Shown: positions 51,129 to 61,421, counted from the stretch's first letter. The stretch is 64,000 nt of DNA from Methylomonas sp. (GCF_023228165.1 NZ_JALOBS010000024.1:1-64000); one strand, 5' to 3'. Numbers and translations: made by a program. Notes: generated from the letters alone by a model not told the origin.

Positions 51129-51728
51129 ATGACAACTACTGTTGCACCACCGCCTAATGCGCCATCTTGCCCTCCGCAAGAAGTATCGCGGCTGCGCAAA
51201 ACGGCGCGAGGACTTCTTCTTGATGTTCTTCGCGCGACTTGCGTAAAATTCAATCTTCCTTTATCGCAAGAAAAAGCAGATGAGATTTGCTGCGAAATAG
51301 ACCGCGGCTGTATAAGGACCGCGACTATGTATTATGCGAATGTTGGAATAAAATTAGATTCGCGCAATCCGCAGCACGTTCGATATTATGCCGAATTGAT
51401 TCACAAAATGATTGCCGCGCTTGATTATTCGCCCTGCGATGAATCCGCGACATTTGTATCGCGCATATTAAATTGCCCGCTGGATGAAATTTCGACATTT
51501 CCGAAATACACACTGCATGATTTATGCCCAGAAGTTGGACAGCATGAAAAAGCCGAAATTGAATTACGCCGCTCGAGGAAAGTAGAGCCGAAAGTATCAA
51601 AGGAATTTCATTGCCGCTGTGGTGGAAATGACACGATATTTACGGAGCGCACAATTTTGCGCGCCGATGAGCCGACATCATTATGCGTTCAGTGCATTCA
51701 TTGCCACAGGCAGTGGACGGTCACGTAA
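51129..51728 (+). CDS. TFIIS-like transcription elongation factor
   Basis: 199 residues from the ATG at 51129. The C-terminal zinc ribbon has the diagnostic acidic hairpin LRADEP (R178, D180, E181, P182), a cysteine pair C189/C192 and a final HRQW. The first cysteine pair is spaced C-x-C (C162, C164) rather than the usual C-x2-C. TFIIS enters the polymerase funnel and uses the D-E pair to stimulate cleavage of backtracked RNA. The N-terminal ~110 residues are helical, as in the polymerase-binding domain. A working partner, RPB2, is in this window. Confidence 0.85.
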   Translation: MTTTVAPPPNAPSCPPQEVSRLRKTARGLLLDVLRATCVKFNLPLSQEKADEICCEIDRGCIRTATMYYANVGIKLDSRNPQHVRYYAELIHKMIAALDYSPCDESATFVSRILNCPLDEISTFPKYTLHDLCPEVGQHEKAEIELRRSRKVEPKVSKEFHCRCGGNDTIFTERTILRADEPTSLCVQCIHCHRQWTVT

Positions 51729-51818
51729 TTAAATGTCCAATGACATTCGCACCGATTCTTTTTTTGTGTATCACCACGCTTTTCCATCAAATCAAGTATC
51801 CGTGCTCATATATAGAAA

Positions 51819-52973
51819 ATGCCACATTCACCAAAGAAACAAATATCTGCACCGACACTCGACCCCGATAAGCTTTTTGACTGCGAACATCTTAATAAAT
51901 TTGCGAACTTGATTATCAAAGCGTATAGAGTTTCGTCATATAGTCATCCATCCCTATTCGAATGCAACTATAAAGGTGTCCCATTCTTTGTAAAATTGGC
52001 ATTCTATGCGATTCCATCATCAGAACTCTATACAAAATCAGGTCCAAGTCCGACAAAATTCCAACACACCGATGCAGAAATCCGCATCTTAACGACGCTC
52101 AAAAAAGAGATAATTGAAGCCGGCATTTCGCCTGGAATTCTTGAAATCATTACTCATCGCGTTTGTGAGCGCCCGTCGAAGACATTTCGCATAAAAAAGT
52201 CCGAATGCATGCAGCTCAAAATCAAAGGCACTTCATCTCAAGCAGATTTATTTACATTCGCAATGTGCCAGCTTATTGAATCTATTAATCATGGGCTTAA
52301 CTATGACAAATGTGCATTCGTTGTCATGGAGAGATGCGACATATCATTGTCGGAACTTCTTAATAATATTATTGATTTACCAATACTCGGCATTGAGTTA
52401 TTTAAGAGCATACTTTTCCAGGTTATTTCCACATACTTCGCCTTGAAATACAAATATCCGAAATTCTGCCACTATGATTTGCATCTGGGAAATATTATGA
52501 TTAAATTTGACAAAGATTTCCGCTATACGCCATTATTCCAGCGATTCCTGGTTTATGATTATAAGCCGTGTAAAGTCGTGTTTGAAGTGCCTTTCTTCGG
52601 TATGATAACAAAGATAATCGACTTCGGCTTTGGACAAATTCCCGAACTTGGAATCTTAAACACATTTTCCGATGACCTCCAGCTTTCTTATCATCGAACG
52701 GAGTTTGACATGGTTGCACTTTTCCACAATATTTCCGGGCAAGTTTTATCAGACAAGACTCGAGGCAAAAATACATACAACATAATCGGCATTTTAAACC
52801 AGCTCGAACCAACACAAATGTATTTGCACAATGCCAGAGATGTTATAGAAGCCAATGCGGATAAAATACCAACAATTCACCAAATGATGCTTAATCCTGT
52901 TTTTGCTGAGTATCACAACGTTAAAAACATTGCGCCGGGGCAAATATACAAAACATATCGCCTCGATAAATGA
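51819..52973 (+). CDS. viral serine/threonine protein kinase
   Basis: 384 residues. Candidate ATP-site lysine K59 (FFVKLAF), catalytic loop HYDLHLGNIMI (from H218, with D220 as the base), and DFG at 268-270 (KIIDFGFG). The loop form with L-H and G-N is typical of poxvirus F10-like and other giant-virus kinases rather than host kinases, which have RDLKxxN. It probably phosphorylates virion or membrane-assembly proteins. It overlaps the next gene by 4 nt (ATGA), so the two are probably coupled. Confidence 0.85.
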   Translation: MPHSPKKQISAPTLDPDKLFDCEHLNKFANLIIKAYRVSSYSHPSLFECNYKGVPFFVKLAFYAIPSSELYTKSGPSPTKFQHTDAEIRILTTLKKEIIEAGISPGILEIITHRVCERPSKTFRIKKSECMQLKIKGTSSQADLFTFAMCQLIESINHGLNYDKCAFVVMERCDISLSELLNNIIDLPILGIELFKSILFQVISTYFALKYKYPKFCHYDLHLGNIMIKFDKDFRYTPLFQRFLVYDYKPCKVVFEVPFFGMITKIIDFGFGQIPELGILNTFSDDLQLSYHRTEFDMVALFHNISGQVLSDKTRGKNTYNIIGILNQLEPTQMYLHNARDVIEANADKIPTIHQMMLNPVFAEYHNVKNIAPGQIYKTYRLDK

Positions 52974-53371
52974 TTGAATTTATCATTGTCGCAATATTCG
53001 TCATTATTTGCCTTCTCAGTGGAGGCACTTTTATTTTTCCTAATGAAACAGCGCATCCGCGAGATTATTCTCCGGATGAGCGCGTGTTCACCGATATTGA
53101 ACGCGGCGATGAATATCGCCATGTCAAAAATACTGCAACAACGCAAAGAGATGCAAGTCAATTGCTAAATGAACCATCAGACATTCAGAATATAGGACTT
53201 CATATTGTTCCGACCACGATTCCATCGACACTGATTGAAAATCCGCCACTTTCTCCTCGAAAAAAAGTCTCATTTGCCGAAATACGCCAAGAGCGTGAAT
53301 ATAATAAACACAGCGGCGAGATTGTATCAGATGGAACAGGACCAGCACATACAAAAGCAACCGAAAAGTGA
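52970..53371 (+). CDS. N-terminally anchored protein with a KKVSF docking-like motif
   Basis: 133 residues. A transmembrane anchor lies at about residues 4-24, followed by a polar, probably disordered tail. RKKVSFAEI at about 98-106 fits the RVxF motif by which proteins bind protein phosphatase 1. Placed between a kinase and another gene with overlapping ends (4 nt and 41 nt), it may be a kinase substrate or a phosphatase recruiter. This role is inference. Confidence 0.6.
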   Translation: MIEFIIVAIFVIICLLSGGTFIFPNETAHPRDYSPDERVFTDIERGDEYRHVKNTATTQRDASQLLNEPSDIQNIGLHIVPTTIPSTLIENPPLSPRKKVSFAEIRQEREYNKHSGEIVSDGTGPAHTKATEK

Positions 53372-54377
53372 ATATTTTGACAAATCTCTCGTCATTCTTT
53401 GCGCGATGAATGCTTACGCAATGGGACATTTTAAGATATACACTAAATTATTTTGGCACGTCATTGGCGCGCCGCCATCTTCTTCCACGATTGCAATCGA
53501 TTGCGCAAAATTGGCGACGATGCTTCTGCGGGTTGCACACGATTCGCAATTGCGCGAGAAATATTCTGCACAAATCGCACTTTCGCGAATTCTTGGCGCG
53601 GGAGCAAGTTCGATTGGCGACTGGATAAAATTCGGTGCGCAATCTGCGCGAGATATAAGTCTTCTTGAGCAAAAAGGATTAGTTTCTATTTCGCCACTTC
53701 AAAATTACGGATTAAGGTATCATTCGCAACTAATGGAAGAAATATCGCCATTATGCGCACGTGAAATTCTCGCGCAAATCGTGGAATTGATTAAGCAGTC
53801 GATGGAATATTCACATAGTGGTCACGCCGAATACGCAACCTCGCAAATGAATGATTATATTATTCGCCATCTTATTATATCGCCAACGGGTCCATATCGC
53901 CGTGGAAAAGCCACCTTACCAGCTAAATCTATTCTTGAAGATAATCAATGCGGCTCAAATGGCAAAGGCATAGAATTAATTGTTACAACGGGAATTACAT
54001 TTGAGCCGACATTTTGCAGGCAATTACATAATTTCCTGCGGCATTCGCCTGCTTATGTGTGTTGGATTACAATCACCAAAAATTATATTTCCTTTCTTTA
54101 TCGCTACAACTCTACGCGGATTGTACGCGTCGATATTAAATATGTTCCATTTCTCGCGCACTACGTGACGCTTTTATTCGACACTGGACCTTTTACTTTT
54201 GTGCAGCGCGTCAAAGACCGCATTGCGGAAAGAAATCTTGCCGTAACAAAAAATAATGAATTGGTAAGAGAGCGCACAGAGGCAAACGCGCGAATCATCG
54301 AGAAAATCGCGATTGGAAGTGAGCGAGAATTATTCACCAAATTGGATATACCATATATAGAGCCGCATCTAAGATAA
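53331..54377 (+). CDS. hypothetical protein
   Basis: 348 residues from the ATG at 53331, overlapping the previous gene by 41 nt. Soluble; an Ala-rich helical N-terminal half (AYAMGHFKIYTKLFW, LATMLLRVAHDSQL) and a more beta-like C-terminal half. Not recognised. The next gene starts on the base after its stop codon, so it is part of a tightly packed head-to-tail cluster from 51819 on. Confidence 0.65.
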   Translation: MEQDQHIQKQPKSEYFDKSLVILCAMNAYAMGHFKIYTKLFWHVIGAPPSSSTIAIDCAKLATMLLRVAHDSQLREKYSAQIALSRILGAGASSIGDWIKFGAQSARDISLLEQKGLVSISPLQNYGLRYHSQLMEEISPLCAREILAQIVELIKQSMEYSHSGHAEYATSQMNDYIIRHLIISPTGPYRRGKATLPAKSILEDNQCGSNGKGIELIVTTGITFEPTFCRQLHNFLRHSPAYVCWITITKNYISFLYRYNSTRIVRVDIKYVPFLAHYVTLLFDTGPFTFVQRVKDRIAERNLAVTKNNELVRERTEANARIIEKIAIGSERELFTKLDIPYIEPHLR

Positions 54378-55616
54378 ATGGCTAACCCAGGAATTCGCCA
54401 ATTCTCGAAATGTCTATGTCACGCACAAATAACGGCAAATGGCAAATGCAAGATTGTCGTTGGCGATATAATCGTCGGTAGTTTTTCTTTGCGTGAAAAT
54501 CTCGTCGCGAGAAAGGCGCTCGGCAAAGCCTCGACCACTTCGTGGGGGCTTAAAATTGCTGGCATTCCTGTGACTGATGCTGGCAATTCTGCGCAAACAA
54601 AAGTGTTTATTTGCTCACTTGGCGATAATTTCGCGAAATGTGCAAAGATTGTCCCCAGAAAATTATTGGGTCTGCAGATGAAAGCGAATATGATTTGCAG
54701 GCAATTGAAAATCTGTGGGTCGCGAATCATTCGCCCAGCGACGATGCAGTATTTAGACGGCATGAATATCTGCCTTAGGACCACGGCATTCGCCGCCGCG
54801 AAAAATCGCGGAGATTTACTATTGGATGATACGCAACAATCCGATATTATCTCTGCGCGAAATGTCGCGCGATGCATATCAGGCAGAAGCATAATTGAGC
54901 TCGGGCAAAACTGCAAGTTGAATTGGCATATTCCGCCGCTTATTCGCGAAGACATGCACACGCGCATCGCATATTGCCGCAGAGGGCTTGCATTTAACTC
55001 GCCAATGACGCAAATATCCGCCGATTATAATAATACAAAAAATTCGCCTCTCGCGATTCAAGTATCGCAAGGAATGGTTCAAATAAAGAATCGCGTCATT
55101 CGCTCATTTATTGCAGCGCACCGGTACCTCTTTTCTTCGCGTTATTTCGAATTTGCATGTCGCGGAAACAGCATGAGCAATCTATTGAGCGGACCAATCA
55201 CTGAAATAAGCAATTTTGTGGGAATATCTCTCAATTCCGCGTATTCATGCATTATTCTTCGATGCATTCTCGCGGATTCAATCGAAACTTGCTTGGCAAT
55301 CGTTGATATGGCGAATCCGTGGGTCGGCAAAAGTGTCGTAATCGCGCACAATATTGCCCAAGAGAATGAAAATGCGGTTTCGCTCTCGATGAACGCCGAT
55401 GGAACGCGCATTGCGGCGGCATTTCATTGCGATGGAGAATCATTAATTCGTATTGTTGTATATGCGTTTAATTGCGTTTCTGCTACACAAATCACGCAGT
55501 TTTCCATTCCATTTGCGGGTTGGACTTGCACATATTTCACGCAACGTGATTTTGTTGCCGCTTATACGACGAAGGATATCATTTATGATTCGCATTCTTT
55601 CTTGAAAAAATATTAA
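54378..55616 (+). CDS. probable virion protein with palindromic unit
   Basis: 412 residues. Beta-rich; the C-terminal region has propeller-like strands (VSLSMNADGTRIAAAF, IRIVVYAFN, FVAAYTT) similar in style to the three genes that follow. A palindromic unit (54516-54551) lies at about residues 47-58 (ALGKASTTSWG). Cys-rich for a soluble protein. No family recognised; a structural role is inferred from the neighbourhood. Confidence 0.6.
   Translation: MANPGIRQFSKCLCHAQITANGKCKIVVGDIIVGSFSLRENLVARKALGKASTTSWGLKIAGIPVTDAGNSAQTKVFICSLGDNFAKCAKIVPRKLLGLQMKANMICRQLKICGSRIIRPATMQYLDGMNICLRTTAFAAAKNRGDLLLDDTQQSDIISARNVARCISGRSIIELGQNCKLNWHIPPLIREDMHTRIAYCRRGLAFNSPMTQISADYNNTKNSPLAIQVSQGMVQIKNRVIRSFIAAHRYLFSSRYFEFACRGNSMSNLLSGPITEISNFVGISLNSAYSCIILRCILADSIETCLAIVDMANPWVGKSVVIAHNIAQENENAVSLSMNADGTRIAAAFHCDGESLIRIVVYAFNCVSATQITQFSIPFAGWTCTYFTQRDFVAAYTTKDIIYDSHSFLKKY
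54516..54551. repeat. double-hairpin unit, in frame
   Basis: GCGCTC, GGC-AAA-GCC, TCGA, CCAC-TTC-GTGG, GGGCTT. The CCAC/GTGG stem is a fully paired variant not seen elsewhere in the window. Confidence 0.8.
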
Positions 55617-55657
55617 CAATCACATATCTAAATATATACATACGCAGTACCGAAGCC

Positions 55658-57373
55658 ATGAGCACTGCTATAAAGCCAGCAGAATTTAGTCGCCTTACAA
55701 TCTCGGAACAGCTTTCCGCACGCGAATTATTGTGTTCCGGCGGAAGCCAACAAACGCCATCTATTCAAATAAAGTCGCCAGATGGGCAAGTGCAGATAGG
55801 CTTATTTTTTGATAACACCTCCCAGAAGCTTTGCATTTCATCAAATGGCGTGATTGTCGCGAAATTCGGCAAAGATAATTTCGTTGAATTGCCCGGAGGA
55901 TTTAAACTCGGCGATTCTGTTATTAAATCTGTTGATGGAGTTGACGCTGAATCTGTGATGACACGCGCGGCAATCACGAAATATGTGCACGAAAATATCG
56001 TAAACAAACAACAAGAAGTGATATTTGTGAACCGCATTCAGCCGCAAATCGCCGATACTCCTGTGACTGTCGATGGCACACTGCGCGTAAATGGCAGCAT
56101 TTCGCGCACATACGAAACGATTTTGCCGCGAATGTTTAATCTTGAAGAAATAGTGCAAAGTGGCGTCGCAATTGCGGCAGACGGCGGCGATATTCTGCTC
56201 GATAATAGTCATGGCGAAACGAATTATTCCATTGCGAATATCGCCATATCGTGCCCAACGCAGCAATTTGACCCAGACGAAATTCTCGCGTTGAAAATTA
56301 GCCTAAAACATATTCGCGGGCGCGAAGTGCTTATCGCTCTCGACCCATATGGCTCTGTGCATTTGTGGAGCGGCATGCCAACCATCGAAGTGTTGTGGGA
56401 TTCATCGCAGAAAGCCTGGATTCGCCAAGATTCAGTCTATTCACTTCCTGCAATCTCACAAGCGAATATCGTTGCGAATATCGGCGGCTTCGAATTTCAT
56501 CGCATTGCAGCATGCGCAAAATGCAATACGATTGGCATTATCACAACAACGCACGGCGATAATGGACTCGCAGAATTGCCGGCGCTTTTCGTCGCATTTA
56601 CAAGCGCGGCAAAAATTGCATCACGCCCTGCGACACTTATCGAAATTGCGCCCGCTGCGACTGCCGAAATGCATTTTGTATTGAACGCATTAGGCAATAT
56701 TGCAGTTGTTACACTTAATGAACAATGTATTCTGTTTCTCCGCGATGGCGAAATCTGGCAAAAAGAAATACTTTCCCCATTATCCGCGCCGGCAATCGCT
56801 CTGTCGCTTACTGATGCCGGCTCGCAAATATTATTCCAAACAAGCACTGAATTAATTCTCGCGCGGAAAAACGCAGAACATATTTGGACGCGGACTACAA
56901 TTTTCGCAAATCCCGCAATTGTGTTATCTGCGTGTAGCGGCAGTGGCGATATTATCTTTGCGATAACAAGCGAGAATAAAATTATTGCAATCTTTTTCGG
57001 CGAAACAACGCGCGAAATTTACGCCGCCGATTCCGCGATTAATGCGCTTGCAGTTTCTGTATCCGCAGAAACAATCGTCTTCGCACAAGGAAAAAGTGCA
57101 GTTATTCTCGATTATATTTGCGGAGGAACTTATAGCGTTAATTGGGTAATTCCGACAAATGCCGCAATTGCAAAATTGGCAATATCCGCCGATGGGAAAG
57201 CTATCGGCATTCTTGAAGTTGACGGCACGTTTAGCATTTATTCGCGCCAAGTCCTCGCATGGCAGCGGTTAAATTTGCAAAACATTCCCGGCGCGATTGA
57301 TTTTTCGATATCAGACTGTGCGGGTTTAATATATATTATGAGTTTGGCAGGTGTCATCTCACTCATCCATTAA
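55658..57373 (+). CDS. probable fibre-like virion protein with propeller-like C-terminus (1 of 3)
   Basis: 571 residues. The start FSRLTISEQLSARELLCSGG, then VDGTLRVNGSIS at about 140-151, resembles the shaft parts of tail-fibre or spike proteins. The C-terminal 300 residues are repeated beta blades (IVLSACSGSGDIIFAIT, IAKLAISADGKAIGILE) like a beta-propeller. Paralogous in plan to the next two genes: all have the N-terminal (L)TV/LTI block, an alpha segment of the type MTRAAITKYVHENI, and a beta-blade C-terminus. It may be an exterior attachment protein. Confidence 0.55.
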   Translation: MSTAIKPAEFSRLTISEQLSARELLCSGGSQQTPSIQIKSPDGQVQIGLFFDNTSQKLCISSNGVIVAKFGKDNFVELPGGFKLGDSVIKSVDGVDAESVMTRAAITKYVHENIVNKQQEVIFVNRIQPQIADTPVTVDGTLRVNGSISRTYETILPRMFNLEEIVQSGVAIAADGGDILLDNSHGETNYSIANIAISCPTQQFDPDEILALKISLKHIRGREVLIALDPYGSVHLWSGMPTIEVLWDSSQKAWIRQDSVYSLPAISQANIVANIGGFEFHRIAACAKCNTIGIITTTHGDNGLAELPALFVAFTSAAKIASRPATLIEIAPAATAEMHFVLNALGNIAVVTLNEQCILFLRDGEIWQKEILSPLSAPAIALSLTDAGSQILFQTSTELILARKNAEHIWTRTTIFANPAIVLSACSGSGDIIFAITSENKIIAIFFGETTREIYAADSAINALAVSVSAETIVFAQGKSAVILDYICGGTYSVNWVIPTNAAIAKLAISADGKAIGILEVDGTFSIYSRQVLAWQRLNLQNIPGAIDFSISDCAGLIYIMSLAGVISLIH

Positions 57374-57380
57374 GACAGAA

Positions 57381-58424
57381 ATGTTAAATATTACGAGAGA
57401 ACGCGCGAGTTGCCAATATGGCACAGTGAAGACTGTCGCATTTGTACGCGAGCAGCAAATGGATGCCGACGCGAAAGTGATATTCGGCAATACGCGAATC
57501 GGCGCGAATATTGATTCTTTGTTTTTTGAAACGAATGGAAAAACGCTCGCATTCGGCGCCGATGGGCTGAATGTTTCGGCAATGGGCGATAATATTTTGG
57601 GCGTTTATTCGCGTTTGGCGCGAGCGGGCGCCGCATTATCCGCCATTGGAGACGAGAAAACTGCATTTAGTATCTCTATCTCTCGTAGCGCGCAAGATGT
57701 GAATATCACAGGAAATCTTGCGGTAAATGGGCAAATTATATCGCCAATGATGCACGCTGCACCGCGCGTAATTGTGACAGCGCATGAATTTCATTACGCG
57801 CCGCTGGTTGACCAAATGCGAATCGACTTTGTTTTATCGCCGAAATTGGGATTAGCGAAAGTATTTATTGTCGGCGATATCGCCGGCGAATATATCTTGC
57901 TGAATTCCGGGCAACGAATTGCATCCGCATTGAAAAGTGGCAGTGATTGGTTTTCTAATGCCAAAGCTAATTCCGTTGCAACGCCATGCGCGAGCTCCGC
58001 CGAAGGTGGCGAGGCTTCGCCGAGTAGTGATTATTGCTCTGGCGAAATGCTCAATCTTGTTGATTTGGGCATAAATACGACATATCCCGGCGGCATTTTC
58101 AATATTTCAATTCCGCCAATCGAAGAACACAGAATTCCACGCCCAAGAAGAGAAATACTATTTTCCTCGCCAGAAGTTGGGCAATTATCGCGTTATTTTT
58201 ATCACCAGCGCACTGGCAGATTCGCGGCGATTTTCAGCGATTCAACAATTAAGATTTACGATATATCTGAATTATTTGTTCGGCAGTTATCGACCGCGAG
58301 TATCCAATCGCAAGACCTCGGAGAAATTGCCGCGTTTGATGGCGAATATTTAAGAATTCGTTCAAAAACGAATTCAGCGGATTACATATACAGAGCAGGC
58401 TCTTCTGAAATAACAATTGTGTAA
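57381..58424 (+). CDS. probable fibre-like virion protein (2 of 3), with palindromic unit
   Basis: 347 residues from the ATG at 57381, 7 nt after the previous stop. Shares the N-terminal shaft-like part (FFETNGKTLAFGADGLN, NITGNLAVNGQI) but is shorter, with one or two beta blades near the end (GRFAAIFSDSTIKIYDIS). The palindromic unit at 57992-58027 is in the middle (CASSAEGGEASPSSDYC). Confidence 0.55.
   Translation: MLNITRERASCQYGTVKTVAFVREQQMDADAKVIFGNTRIGANIDSLFFETNGKTLAFGADGLNVSAMGDNILGVYSRLARAGAALSAIGDEKTAFSISISRSAQDVNITGNLAVNGQIISPMMHAAPRVIVTAHEFHYAPLVDQMRIDFVLSPKLGLAKVFIVGDIAGEYILLNSGQRIASALKSGSDWFSNAKANSVATPCASSAEGGEASPSSDYCSGEMLNLVDLGINTTYPGGIFNISIPPIEEHRIPRPRREILFSSPEVGQLSRYFYHQRTGRFAAIFSDSTIKIYDISELFVRQLSTASIQSQDLGEIAAFDGEYLRIRSKTNSADYIYRAGSSEITIV
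57992..58027. repeat. double-hairpin unit, in frame
   Basis: GAGCTC, CGCC-GAA-GGTG (one G-T wobble), GCGA in place of TCGA, GGC-TTC-GCC, GAGTAG. Confidence 0.8.
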
Positions 58425-58437
58425 GTGGCGGCAATTC

Positions 58438-60324
58438 ATGGATTTCGACAGAGCTTCTTTTGAACAACTCACTGTCGCAAAAAAATTATTCGTCAATGGG
58501 GATGCATATTTCAGTAGTTGGCAAGATTCCACTCCGCATCCCGGCAGATTAATATTTTCTGGTCTGAGAACTTGGTCTATTACCACTGATTCTGGCGGGC
58601 TTATAGTAACGCGCCAAGAAGGAGATAAACAAATAGAAGTCGCGCGAATAACTCCCGCCGGCGATTTATCTGTACGCGCTGTGAAAATCGCGAATATAAA
58701 TATCGCGGATATCATTGATACGCCTATTCCGCGCCCTATTCCGCCGGAACGCGCAAATGCAGTTCTTACGACTGCCGCAATGATAGAATTAATAAATCAA
58801 ACTATCGCAGGAGAAAATGTCCCAGATTCAACACTGCGCGTTCGCGCGATAAACGCGCCGGATGCGACTACGCCAATTGCGATTAACGGTAGTATATCGG
58901 CATCCGGCAATGTCAATTGCGCTTCTCTTGCTTCTATTCCTCGTATTATTGAAAATCTCGCGGCAGAATCAACATTCGATATGAGTTGCGCGAATGTTTG
59001 GTATATTCGCAGTTGCGCAGAAACGCGAGTAACCGTCAATTTAGATTTCTCAAAATGCGCAATATCATCGCCACCACAACAAATTTTATTCGAATTTTAT
59101 TTAGATTCTAAAGTCGCGCAAACAACAATCGCATTTATTCGCGGCGCACACACTGGTGGATTTATTTTGAACAGAGAAACACGGCAAAAAGAATGCAGAT
59201 TATTATTTGACGCTCGGCTATGCCTCGCCCGCAACGCGGACGCCGATGCGCAAAGAATGCCGCCGGGGCGCGAATATATGCGCTATGACGAATCGCGCGA
59301 TTCACTTTTGCCTTCACGCAATTGCGCAACAATTCTACGCAATTTCGGCGCGAATCATTACGCGGCATTGGATGATGCATTTCTTGCGATTTCGGCGCCT
59401 TCCTTTGCGGCAGGAAGCGGTCTTATTCGCGCATTGACGCTCGCGGCAGATATGAAAGCGATTGTTGATTATAAGGAGCTTCCTTTGCCGCCTCTCATCG
59501 CGAATACTGCCAATTTAGGGGAAAGTTTCGTCATCTGCGATAATGGCGCGATAATCAGTATCGAAAAAGAAAGTCATCGGCAGATATATTGGGCGAATAC
59601 GACCACGAAAATCGCGCAAGTCGCTGAATCGCCAATTTCGTGGATTGCCGAAGGCTGCAGTTCTGCGCGGATGATTGTAGGCGGCAATTCGGCAACTGGA
59701 GCATATTTCATCGCAAAAAAAGAAAATGTAATCTTTCCTTTCGTATTTAACGCGCTTCCTACAGCTGATAGTGATTCGGCGATTGGTGGATTTCTCGCCG
59801 CAGAATCCGGTATTTTCTTCGGATTCGGCAGAAAAACACTACACATTTATTCTCTTTCGGATGCGCCCAACGCATCGGGCGTTCTTATTCGGAGTGTTGC
59901 GATTATTGCCGCGGATATCAACATGCAAATTCGCGGAGTATGGAGCGACGCATGCGGCAAAACATGCATCATTTCGACGCAAGGAAATGCATTTAGTGAG
60001 ATATTATACTATGAATGTCAACCGAGTGATTTTACACTTCGCGCGCGAATAGAAATTCCCGCAGCGGAGCCGGGCGCATTTTATGGCTGCTCAAAACAGG
60101 CGATAAAATTATCTCTCGATGGGCGTTCGCTTATTATCGCGCCGGCAAATATAAAGTATGGGCGGAGGGTATTCGTTTATTATCGCGCCGGCGGTTTGTG
60201 GATTCTTAACTCCACGATTCCAATAAGTGCAACATTATCGCTTGGAATGATGAATATTGTCGGTCCCGGCGATAATGCGTTTGCCGTGTGCATAGCTGAT
60301 GCAGGATTACAATTGATAAACTAA
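58438..60324 (+). CDS. probable fibre-like virion protein with propeller-like C-terminus (3 of 3)
   Basis: 628 residues from the ATG at 58438; an upstream TTG frame overlaps the previous gene. The N-terminus FEQLTVAKKLFVNGDAYF and the segment LTTAAMIELINQTI parallel the first member. The second half has several beta blades (FLAAESGIFFGFGRKTLHIYS, quoted in part as IFFGFGRKTLHIYS). The three genes are consecutive with short gaps (7 and 13 nt), consistent with co-expressed structural proteins. Confidence 0.55.
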   Translation: MDFDRASFEQLTVAKKLFVNGDAYFSSWQDSTPHPGRLIFSGLRTWSITTDSGGLIVTRQEGDKQIEVARITPAGDLSVRAVKIANINIADIIDTPIPRPIPPERANAVLTTAAMIELINQTIAGENVPDSTLRVRAINAPDATTPIAINGSISASGNVNCASLASIPRIIENLAAESTFDMSCANVWYIRSCAETRVTVNLDFSKCAISSPPQQILFEFYLDSKVAQTTIAFIRGAHTGGFILNRETRQKECRLLFDARLCLARNADADAQRMPPGREYMRYDESRDSLLPSRNCATILRNFGANHYAALDDAFLAISAPSFAAGSGLIRALTLAADMKAIVDYKELPLPPLIANTANLGESFVICDNGAIISIEKESHRQIYWANTTTKIAQVAESPISWIAEGCSSARMIVGGNSATGAYFIAKKENVIFPFVFNALPTADSDSAIGGFLAAESGIFFGFGRKTLHIYSLSDAPNASGVLIRSVAIIAADINMQIRGVWSDACGKTCIISTQGNAFSEILYYECQPSDFTLRARIEIPAAEPGAFYGCSKQAIKLSLDGRSLIIAPANIKYGRRVFVYYRAGGLWILNSTIPISATLSLGMMNIVGPGDNAFAVCIADAGLQLIN

Positions 60325-60413
60325 TAGTTGGCATCACAAAGTCTTTTTTTGTTTCTCAGCACAATGAGTATTCTTCCTTATAATGAATTGAATTACACAA
60401 AATATAATTAACA

Positions 60414-61421
60414 ATGATGGCAATGCGTTGTGATGGTGAAAGCGATGCTCGTCTCTTATCCGCGTTATGGCATTACTGCGTAAACCCTATTCAACAGGTC
60501 ATCGCAATGCCGTGCGTAAATTTATTGCCGATTTTGCGCGATGATTCACCGTGCGTTTTTATCGAACATTTGCCGATTTCGCCGGCAATTAGCCCACATG
60601 CCGCGATATTCATTCCCGCGGCAAAAAAGCAATTCGCGACAAATTGGCGAAGTCTCGCATATAATGCGCGCAAGAAATCGATTCGAGAAAAAGTAAAATA
60701 CGCTGCAATTATTTACAACGCAACTTATGAAGAATTGCTCCGCGTGACAAAATTGAATCTGCGTGGTTTAGTGGTTTTCTACGTTACGCATGAAAGTGAG
60801 CGAACATCCATTTTCGCAATTCGGCACGCGATTACTTCGCAAATAAATACTATAATTACATTTATTACGCAGCGTGATGTCGCAATTGCAATTGCCGCGT
60901 TGCTCGATTATCTTCTGCCTGGCAATATTCCATTTATCGTGCAAAAGGCGATTGCGAATTTCCCTTCGATAACGGTAAATTATCAAAAAAGAATAATCGC
61001 GACATTTGAAGACATATTTCAATCTTTAGCAATTATTCCACCACCGGTATGTGGCAAAATCGGCATTTCCGCGTCAGCGGATTCGCCAATGCAGCGAATC
61101 GTGGAATTTTGCAAAAATGTCTTCCTTGAATTGACAAAGGGCGACCGAGGCGGATTAATTATCACGGCGTCTCATGATAAAACCGAGAGCGCTTCATGTA
61201 ATTTCGCAAACATCATAATAACAAACTCGCCGGTTGAGGATACTGATTCGCGAAGTACTGGTAAGATAACAATCAACACTAATACTATTCATGATATGTT
61301 CATCACGGCATACACAATTGCAATAGAAATCATTCCGCCCAAATTGGTAACTACATATTCTGATGACTTAGAATTGAACTGCGCAATAAATGAATTGCAG
61401 CAAAATGGCGGACCCCAGTAA
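60414..61421 (+). CDS. hypothetical protein
   Basis: 335 residues. Soluble with alternating strands and helices (LRGLVVFYVTHES, INTIITFITQRDVAIAIAALLDYLL). No motif recognised. AAAATATAATTAACA lies before the ATG. Its stop directly touches the stop of the small minus-strand gene at 61422. Confidence 0.6.
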   Translation: MMAMRCDGESDARLLSALWHYCVNPIQQVIAMPCVNLLPILRDDSPCVFIEHLPISPAISPHAAIFIPAAKKQFATNWRSLAYNARKKSIREKVKYAAIIYNATYEELLRVTKLNLRGLVVFYVTHESERTSIFAIRHAITSQINTIITFITQRDVAIAIAALLDYLLPGNIPFIVQKAIANFPSITVNYQKRIIATFEDIFQSLAIIPPPVCGKIGISASADSPMQRIVEFCKNVFLELTKGDRGGLIITASHDKTESASCNFANIIITNSPVEDTDSRSTGKITINTNTIHDMFITAYTIAIEIIPPKLVTTYSDDLELNCAINELQQNGGPQ

